A stretch of 64,000 nucleotides of DNA from Trema orientale. Lineage: Eukaryota > Streptophyta > Magnoliopsida > Rosales > Cannabaceae. A program made the position numbers and the translations under genes. This document shows positions 56,280 through 64,000 of this stretch, in pieces. Within the stretch, counting starts at the first letter, position 1; each line of letters starts with the position of its first letter. The stretch is from assembly GCA_002914845.1 (NCBI GenBank), contig JXTC01000043.1, positions 54,142 to 118,141 of the forward strand. The letters run 5' to 3'. The notes under the pieces are model-generated. The model did no database searches, had not been told where the DNA came from, and saw only the letters and a program-made list of their open reading frames with translations.

Positions 56280-59200
56280 ATGGGTCCCGATGACCAGCTT
56301 CCTCCGACCCAGTCTCGCCCGAAAAAGTACGACGTTTTCGTGAGTTTTAGAGGAGAGGACACCCGCAAAAGCTTTACTAGTCATCTCCATAAAGCACTGC
56401 TGCACCAGAACATAGAAACCTACATCGACGAGAGACTCGTGAGAGGAGAAGAGGTTTCGAAGTCCCTCTTGGATGCCATTCAGGAGTCCAGAATTTCGGT
56501 GATTGTTTTCTCGGAAAACTACGCCAACTCGTCGTGGTGTTTGGATGAGCTGGTGCATATCCTCCGCTGCAAGGATGGCAATGGTCAGATCGTGCTGCCA
56601 GTTTTCTACCACGTGAATCCATCCGACGTGCGGAGACAGCAAGGAAGCTATGGAGCTGCGTTTGGGAAGCTCGAACGACGCTTTAAAGACGAGATCGTAC
56701 ACAAGTGGCGGACCGCTTTAACAACGGCGGCTAATCTTTCTGGATGGGATGCATCAATCACGAGGTAGTTCTAATAATTGGGTCTCGGTCAGTTATTAAA
56801 TATTCGTCATTAGTCAATGCTTTGATCATATAACTAGAAAACTCTCTCATCAGTCTTTTATGTCCTTTCGATAATGGCTTGTTTGGTAGGCAGAGCTGGA
56901 CTGGACTAGTGATTGGAATTGGATTATATATTGATAGGGATTAGATTAGACTGAATTATGTTAGTACTAGAGTGTGCGATTGGACTGAATAAAAAAAATG
57001 TAAACAAAACGCATATAGGACCAACATTAAAAGTAGTCCCTCTCTAGTGTTCTTATTTTAGCAACTCAGAAAAAAAAAATGTCTCTCCTTTCTCTAACAC
57101 TATACAAAGGACTGAACAAAATAGTCCAATACCATTCCTTGGTAACGCCACTAAACGCTCCCACACTCAGCTCATAATATACTTCATTTGATTATTACTA
57201 GAGAGTAAAAACTACTATGTAGTTTCTCCGGTTCCGTTATTTCCACTTCTTTTCTTTTTGGAAAATTAATTGTTTTGAATCAGTTCCAAGTTCGAGATTA
57301 TCGATATTTTGTCGTCCTCATTTTCCAGGAATGATTCTGAATTGGTCGAGACGATTGTCAAAGATATAACGGAGAAATTGAATTATAGGTCTTCATCAAG
57401 GAGCCATTTAAAGGGCCTAGTTGGAATTGAAAATAGCATCAAGGAAGTCGAATCATTGTTATTATCCAGCTCATCCGATGCTCGCATTATAGGAATTTGG
57501 GGCATGGGTGGTTTGGGTAAGACCACCCTAGCTACTGCTATATTTAGACACTTATATTGTCAATTCGAAGGTCACTGTTTTCTTCCAAATGTTAGGGAGG
57601 ATTGGAACATACAGGGATCAAGTTATTTGCAAAATAAGTTTTTTGCTCAACTATGGAAGCAAAAAGATCTGGACATGGAAAACATACAGTCTATAAAAGA
57701 GAGACTTTATCGTAGAAAACTACTGATAGTTCTGGATGATGTAGAGGATTTGGAGCAATATGAACGTTTAGTTGAAGATCGTGATTGGTTAAATTCTGAA
57801 AGTAGAGTCATTATAACAACTAGAAATAAGCAAGTGCTTCGAAACATTGGAGTTCATGGGATATATAAGCTAAAGCAACTGCAGGGACATGATGCTATTC
57901 AGCTCTTTTGTTGCTATGCTTTCAAAAGAAATTTTTCACCGGAAAGTTATGTGGAGATGTCAACAAAGTTGGTGAACTATTGTAAAGGCCTTCCACTTGC
58001 TCTCAAAGTTTTGGGCTCTCATCTATATTCTAAGAGGAAAGAAGAGTGGAGAAGCACGTTGAATAAACTAAAAGTAGTTCCCAACAAAAAAATTCACAAT
58101 GTATTAAAAATAAGTTATGATGGTCTAGATCGTGAAGAAAAAGATATATTTCTTGACATAGCATGTTTCTTTCAAGGCAAGAGAAAAAATTTTGTGGAAG
58201 AAATATTAGATGACCATGGTTGTTTTGCGGATGTAATTCAAGTTCTTGTTGACAAGTCTCTCGTAACTATATCCTGTGATGGTGAGCTCCGGATGCATGA
58301 TTTGTTGCAAGAAATGGGTTGGGAAATTACTCGTGGAAATCAATGTCATAGAGAGCTTGGCAAACAAAGTAGGTTATGGACTACCGATGATATCTGCCAT
58401 GTTTTGAGAAGTAATACAGTAAGTCCTAAGCTAATTGGACTCCTTTTTAATTGTTCAAAAAACTCTATATAGTTTTATTTGTATTTAGCTTTTAATGGTG
58501 TTTTCATTTATATTGTTTTCTTATATCCTTCGTTACGGTGAAATGCAACAACCCTCTCTCTAAACATTACCTTCATTTTAGCAGGAGATGATTCTATGTT
58601 GGTTACCTGCAATTTAAATCATTTTTTCAAACTTCAATTTGCATGCCTCTGTTTTATCTGATGTTTCAAAGCGTATGTTAGTAGCTCACCTTTGAATTAA
58701 GGAAAATGCTAAAATGAGCGTGTTGAAATAGATAGTGGGAACTCATGTGTATTATTAAGAAAAGATTGCCTTTTTTCATAATTTGTTTGTTCCTTTTGGT
58801 ATAGAAGAGTCGATAAAATTGATAAATGTTTGATCAAACTGAAATTTGAAAAAGAAAAAACAAAAACAGAAACAAAGAAAAAATAAGCAACTAATCTTGT
58901 GGTCACCTTTTGTTATATAATTATCATAATCTAAAGCCAAATGTATGGAAATTATTGTAATATAACATTTTATTTTACAGGGCACTACAAAAATTGAAGG
59001 AATAATCCTCAGAGGTGCAATTAGAGAGGATATAAACTTGAAACCAATAGTCTTCAGAAAAATGAGACGTCTAAGATTGCTTCAAATATCAGTGAATAAG
59101 GGGCAGTGCCAGTTTCACCTTCCTCAGGGTATTCACTCTTTCCCTGGTGAGCTTCGATACCTAAAATGGGATAACTACCCTTCAAAATCTTTGGGATTGC

Positions 59201-61998
59201 ATACAACACCGCGCAATCTTGTAAAACTTGACATGCCCTCAAGCCAACTTGAGAAACTTTGGAATGGATTCAAGGTACGTAAATGCATGCATGCAAACGT
59301 ATTGCATTTTGTTTGAATGTAATTTATAAGCTAAAGGTAAATAAACTAAGTTAATGCTTGCCATTTCTCTTTTTCTCACAGAATGATCTTGAAAACTTAA
59401 AATTTGTCAACCTCCGTTTCTCAAAGAAGCTGACTTGTCTCCCAGATCTTTCTCAGTCCAATCTTAGGAGACTAGATCTTCAAGGTTGTACAAGTTTAGT
59501 AGAGCTTCCTCCACTAAGGTTTCAACACGTTCTTGACAAGCTTACAAAAGAAACAGATGTTTTCTTAATTAATAATGCAGATATGTATATCTTTCCTGAG
59601 CTAGACATTTCCCTACTGAAAAATTCGTGGACATATGATATTGATGTCTATTGGCTTAATCTCCAAGGGTGCACTAATCTTAAAACTCTGTCAAAGATGT
59701 CTGGGAATATAAAATATATGTGTTTGCGTTGGACTGCGATAGAAGAATTGCATTACTCTTCAATTAGGTCTCTTAATCACCTTATTTTGATCGATCTCAA
59801 GGACTGTAAATGCCTTAAGAATCTTCCAAGCGACATTTGTAAGATGGGTTCCTTGAAATATCTAGATTTGGGTGGCTGCTTATCCATTGACAAATTTCCA
59901 GAGCTTCCAGAGAATATAAGAGGATTAGATTTGAGTGGAACATCAGTAGAACAAATTGTTTCATCATCCTTCGAGCGTCTTCCTTATCTCGAGACTTTGT
60001 ACATGAACAGTTGTGCAAGGCTTGAAGCCCTCCCACCTAGCATTTGTAAGTTGAAGTCTCTTAAGCGACTGACTTTCTCATATTGCCCAAAGCTGAAAAG
60101 CTTCCCAGAAATCTTGGAGCCTATGGAATGTTTGGATGTTCTTTATTTAAATGAGACATGCCTTAAAGAGTTGCCATCATCAATTTCAAATCTAGTTAGG
60201 CTTAATTTCCTAAAATTGAGCTACTGCAAAAATCTTGTCTCTATTCCTACCAGCTTTTGCAAGTTGAAGTCTCTTAAGAGATTGATTATCTCACATTGCT
60301 CAAAATTGAAAATGTTTCCTGAAATTATGGAGCCTATGAGATATCTACAGTTTCTTTATTTGAATGGAACAGGGATTAAAGAGATACCATCTTCGATCGA
60401 AAGTCTAGTTGGACTTCATCTTCTGGAATTGAGTGAATGCAAAAATCTTGAGTACGTTCCAAGCAGCATTTGTAAGTTGAAGTTTCTTAAGAAACTGATT
60501 CTCTCATACTGCTCAAATTTGAAAAGCTTTCCACAAATCTGGGAGCCAATGGGACATCTAGAGGATCTTCTATTAATTGGAACAGGGATTAAAGAGCTAC
60601 CATGGTCAATCGGAAATCTAATTAATCTTAAATGTCTATCATTGAATTGGTGTGAGAATCTTGAATTTGTTCCAGCCAGCATCTATTATATGCGCTCTCT
60701 TAATGTTCTCTCCCTAATGGAATGTCCAAGACTCAAAAGCTTGCCAATTGTGGGAGTGAATTTGCAAGAGATAAATGTAGATCTAAGTTATGCAAACATA
60801 TTAAAAATCTGCAACTGGCTCGACAGTTCATCCTCATTAGAAATGCTGGATCCGACTGGAACCACTACTGGTAGAATACCTATTCACATCAGCCGAAATC
60901 ATTGGGAAAGAAAAACTTTCATTAAAATGTGCAAGTGCTCTTTTCATCAGCCTTTCCTCTCTTCGACTTTTGCTCGCAAAGGTCTGTTCTTTTTCCGGAA
61001 TCATGTTGGTAGACACCAATGCAGCATAGCCTTGACAAGGTATACGCAATATTGGTTTGACTTTGAGACAGAATTTCCATATTGTGAGTACTGCTTGAAA
61101 TTTGATGAGGTACGCAACATTCTGATGGCTGAGTTCCAGCTTAACGTCTTGCACATGGCAGTTTCATCCATCTTCATATGTGGAGACCATGTAAGTCTCT
61201 TTCTTGTATTGTATAAAATAAGTTTGACTAGTTTCTCACCATATTATAGTAATAGTAACTCTTATTTGTATTATACTACAGGAATCAAATCACCATGGGA
61301 TAAGTTTTTGTTATTCAGGAAATGAAATCCCAGAGTGGTTTAGTACTTGTCAAGCGGCCGGATCTACAATAGATATCAACTTTTCTCAACTTTGGCGTGA
61401 TACCGGCTTTTTTGGCTTTGCCTTATGCATTGTTGTTGATTTTGAGAATATGTTTTTAGAAGATCCCAATTATTTGGCATTAGGTTGTGAATACCATTTT
61501 AAAACCACGTATGGTGAAAGCTACAAATACCGTTGGACTCTGCAGAAACGACACGATGCCTATCCTTTTGATGATTCTCTTCGAAGACAACAGGATGCCT
61601 ATTCTCATGATGATTCTCTTCAGGGACAACATAATACCTCTTCTGATGCTGATTCTCATCAAAGACGACATGATGCATATTCTCATGATGATTCTGATTC
61701 TAATTCTGATTCTGAGAATGCCATGGAATTAGATTGGTCAAGTTGTGTTTTTATATGGCATTTGTATGAGGATAACTACTATGAATATCATGGCGCAACA
61801 GGGGCCTCATTTGACTTTTACATAGACGGACAAACAAATGCTGCCTTTGGCAAACAGAGAATAAGAAAGTGTGGAGTTCGCATGCTGTCTCTTCAGGATG
61901 CAAGAGAATTTGGGATCCTTAAATATGTACCAGGGGAAAACAGTAACTCCAATACTATTGAGCCACATCATAAAAGAATCAAACTTTCCAACTGGTGA
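56280..61998 (+). CDS. TNL-D: TIR-NBS-LRR-C-JID immune receptor
   Basis: About 1464 aa from five exons: 56280-56764, 57329-58418, 58981-59274, 59382-61190 and 61282-61998, all GT-AG and in frame. The TIR has SFRGEDTRK and the putative NADase glutamate E90. NB-ARC has GMGGLGKTT (K226), LLIVLDDVED, RVIITTRN, KGLPLALKVLGS, FLDIACFFQG and RMHDLLQEMG, all canonical. Exon 4 is 1809 nt against about 1500 in TNL-A and TNL-C because of extra LRRs arranged in a 71-residue supermodule. C-JID begins at NEIPEWFST and contains four 13-residue repeats (61543-61698). The C terminus ends HHKRIKLSNW, with a KR-rich patch. The start MGPDDQLP was chosen by likeness to TNL-C; ATG 56184 is an in-frame alternative. 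There is no 11-residue terminal exon here. It is presumed an EDS1-dependent immune receptor. Confidence 0.9.
56876..57163. mobile_element. Tourist-like MITE, copy 3, in TNL-D intron 1
   Basis: It starts GGCTTGTTTGGTAGGCAG, shares 'ctggactggacta' and 'ggattatata' with copy 2, and ends 'ccttggtaacgccactaaacgctccc'. It is shorter than the other copies and has no coding content. It fills about half of the intron. Confidence 0.6.
60050..60690 (+). repeat. LRR supermodule repeated three times in TNL-D
   Basis: The block 'gttgaag-ct-cttaag-gactgatt-tctca' recurs every 213 bp or so (about 60050, 60263 and 60476). Each 71-residue unit holds three LRRs: CKLKSLKRL-xSxCSKLKxFPEI, EPMxxLxxLYLNGTGIKELP, SSIxxLVxLxxLxLSxCKNL. 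TNL-A and TNL-C have a single comparable unit. Confidence 0.8.
61543..61698 (+). repeat. 39-bp coding minisatellite in TNL-D C-JID
   Basis: Four tandem units of 39 bp encode QKRHDAYPFDDSL, RRQQDAYSHDDSL, QGQHNTSSDADSH and QRRHDAYSHDDSD, followed by SNSDSEN. Frame is kept throughout. The insert is acidic and His-rich, and is absent from the C-JID of TNL-A and TNL-C at this place. Confidence 0.92.
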
Positions 61999-62630
61999 CT
62001 TCTCACTTATATTTCTGTCCGTATTACAGGTAATCTGTAAATTTCTCTAATTTTATCACACTATGCTTTCTTCTCTGTTTTCGATTTCTATATACTCATA
62101 TTATATACACATGTCTAGAGTTGTTTGTACAGAGTCATACGCTTTAATTACTCAAAATATTTTCTTATTCTTATCGGAAATTAGTACAATTTTTCTATGA
62201 GCTCAATTTACTGCATGAAAAGAGAGCAAACATATCCAAAATGACCAAGAACTTCCGATTGGATTTATAATGTTGTGGCCTTAGCAAGTCCTCAGGAACC
62301 ATAGAAGCAATGATCTATGTCAGATTACTATCTTATTTATAAAGCATAGTAGCTAATCTGTTGAAAGAACATTATTTTTTCCTTTTTCCTACGTATATTA
62401 AAGGGGTCAAACAAGGGAGCATATTAATTTTTCTGTGTATATGTTTATGTTTCTAATGGAGATAAGATATAATCTCAAGATATATACCATTTCTCTTTTA
62501 CAAAGCATTTCTGAGATATATACCAAAGATAAACTTGTCCACATTTCTCTTTTCTCAGGAAATACAATCTAAGTTTTATATCTGGTCTGTTACAAGTTAC
62601 AATGAAATGAAATTATTGAAAACTTATGTG

Positions 62631-62670
<40 letters not shown>

Positions 62671-63914
62671 GATTTTAGTCATGACATATTGTTCTAATGT
62701 TCTTTCCGTCGAAGATGCAAGCTTGATTTCATGCTGAAGCGCCATTCTTTTTTAGGAACACAAATTTGCTTAAATTGAACAACCAACTTCTTTATGGCCT
62801 ACAAGTTTGCTTGGAGATCAGGTAGTATTAATTTCTTAAAAACAAAAAATTAACAAGAGTAGTTCTTCATTCTGAAGTTTAATTTTAGTGTAAGGTTGCC
62901 ATGTGTTGCAAAAGTACGTTGGAGATTGGTGATATGCATCTTACCATTTTCTTATGTTCATAAACGTACAAACAATGTTAAAGAGTATGTTCCGGTTATT
63001 CAAATTGTTATTAAGTATAAAGTACTTTTTATTATCTACTTGGCATAAATGGCTCACCCCCTTCTTTTCCACTATCAGATGGTGTTCAGAGTAATTTGGA
63101 AGCTGAAGAGTGAAGAGTGGTTGGACCGTATTTTCCAAGGATTTGTCGAGCACGGTGCATTTGGTTGGCCTTTAGATCGTATTTGTTAATACACTTATTT
63201 GAGTTGGGCGTGTATTATTAATATGCAAAGTGTGGGCTGTAATTATTATAGAAAAGGACTTTTAACTATCTATTTCTGGATCATATAACTATGGAGATGT
63301 TTTGGAATTATTATTTTCAAATTAAAATATAGTGCTGCAGAAATCATAAAAACTATCTGACTATCTCACATGCTTAGTGCAATGTGCGATTTACAATCAA
63401 TTTTACGAATAACAAAGTAATCTTTTTAATTAACAAATTGTGTCAAATTCTAGTAATTGGAAGAAAAAAGATTAATTCAGTTAATCTTCATGAAAAAGTC
63501 TGACATTTCCTATATGTATATATGCATGTTCCTTTTCAAGTTCATTGTTTGTGTTTGATGCCATGTTTAATTATTTTTCTTCTTAAATTCAATTTCTGCT
63601 CCAAACCTCATTATTTTATTATTATGAGTGATTTCGGTTAAGATGTGAGAAAGATGTACCTTTCGTATTTTGAGGGGGAATAAAATGGCCTGAATTCTAA
63701 CCAAATTTGATGAGGATGGAATATTGTTCTTTTCGAAACGTTAGATCATAAATCAAGCGTTTTGCCTAAACTCAAAGATATCCTTGAGTAAATTTTCCTT
63801 CCTGATTATAATCAACTTAACCTCTAAGTAATATGGTACATCCAACACAAAACTACTCATTTTATTCTCTTATTTTTCAGATTAGGCCAATCAACGATTT
63901 GTCGGTGTTCTTAG
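61999..63914. other. TNL-D 3' region and spacer
   Basis: Holds a (CT)n tract at about 62632-62666 and a possible 3' UTR exon after 'ttccactatcag' near 63079. No additional gene is supported; the 70-residue reverse frame at 62941-63153 has no recognisable product. Confidence 0.45.
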
Positions 63915-64000
63915 GCAAACATATGGCATCCAAGTCGGGCGCCGAACAAAGTATAATATGGAAGGAACCAGAAGAGAACTGATTGTTAGGGAACTACAAG
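63915..64000 (+). repeat. Second copy of the 55174 repeat
   Basis: Matches 55174-55260 (see there). It is cut by the window end, so its full length and what follows are unknown. Confidence 0.65.

Noticed and set aside
62941-63153. Reverse-strand frame of 70 residues after TNL-D
   Set aside because: No family recognised and it lies in the likely 3' UTR region of TNL-D.
1-64000. CRISPR array, operon or bacterial-type gene cluster
   Set aside because: No regular spacer-repeat array or operon layout; introns and plant NLRs show a nuclear plant locus.

Overview
The window is nuclear DNA from a flowering plant, and specifically a eudicot. It carries TIR-type NLR immune receptors, which monocots largely lack, together with GT-AG introns, AT-rich spacers, (AT)n and (CT)n microsatellites, Tourist- and Mutator-type MITEs, and Copia, Ty3/Gypsy and LINE relics. 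I cannot name the species. All intact genes lie on the + strand. Exon boundaries below were read by eye from splice sites, reading frame and paralogue comparison; no alignment program was used.

Layout. 1-2.8 kb: an LTR-like Ty3/Gypsy piece, a broken reverse-strand Copia element and a Tourist-like MITE. 3.25-8.83 kb: TNL-A, a complete six-exon TIR-NBS-LRR-C-JID gene. 8.8-15 kb: its 3' flank, a 1.05-kb Mutator-like element with 9-bp target duplications, a foldback element, an (AT)n tract containing one N, a LINE relic, a Gypsy pol scrap and a 355-bp Mutator-type MITE. 15.36-18.18 kb: CNL-1, an intronless CC-NBS-LRR gene, with a relic CNL start downstream. 25.18-26.99 kb: a two-exon UGT85-like glycosyltransferase, followed by a reverse-strand UGT scrap. 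30.97-33.78 kb: CNL-2, a close paralogue of CNL-1 with its own downstream relic. 36.9-39.8 kb: TNL-B, which keeps only TIR and NBS exons and is followed by a broken Athila-like Gypsy element and an isolated NBS scrap. 46.08-52.24 kb: TNL-C, complete. 56.28-62.0 kb: TNL-D, complete and the longest, with an enlarged LRR region and a repeat inside its C-JID domain.

The receptors form a mosaic cluster. TNL-A with its downstream LINE relic is duplicated as TNL-C with a matching LINE relic. CNL-1 with its relic is duplicated as CNL-2 with its relic. TNL-C looks like a recombinant: its upstream region, TIR exon, intron 1 and first codons of exon 2 resemble TNL-B, while the rest resembles TNL-A, and a leftover TNL-A-type start lies just upstream. 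A block upstream of TNL-C occurs in two halves on either side of the UGT gene, which suggests that the UGT segment was inserted into a former TNL-type upstream region. TNLs are expected to make NAD-derived signals through TIR NADase activity and to act through EDS1 and helper NLRs; RPM1-like CNLs are expected to form membrane resistosomes. The ligands and recognised pathogens cannot be read from sequence. The strongest leads are the TIR-swap junction, the 4 x 13-residue repeat in TNL-D, and the 11-residue terminal exon conserved between TNL-A and TNL-C.
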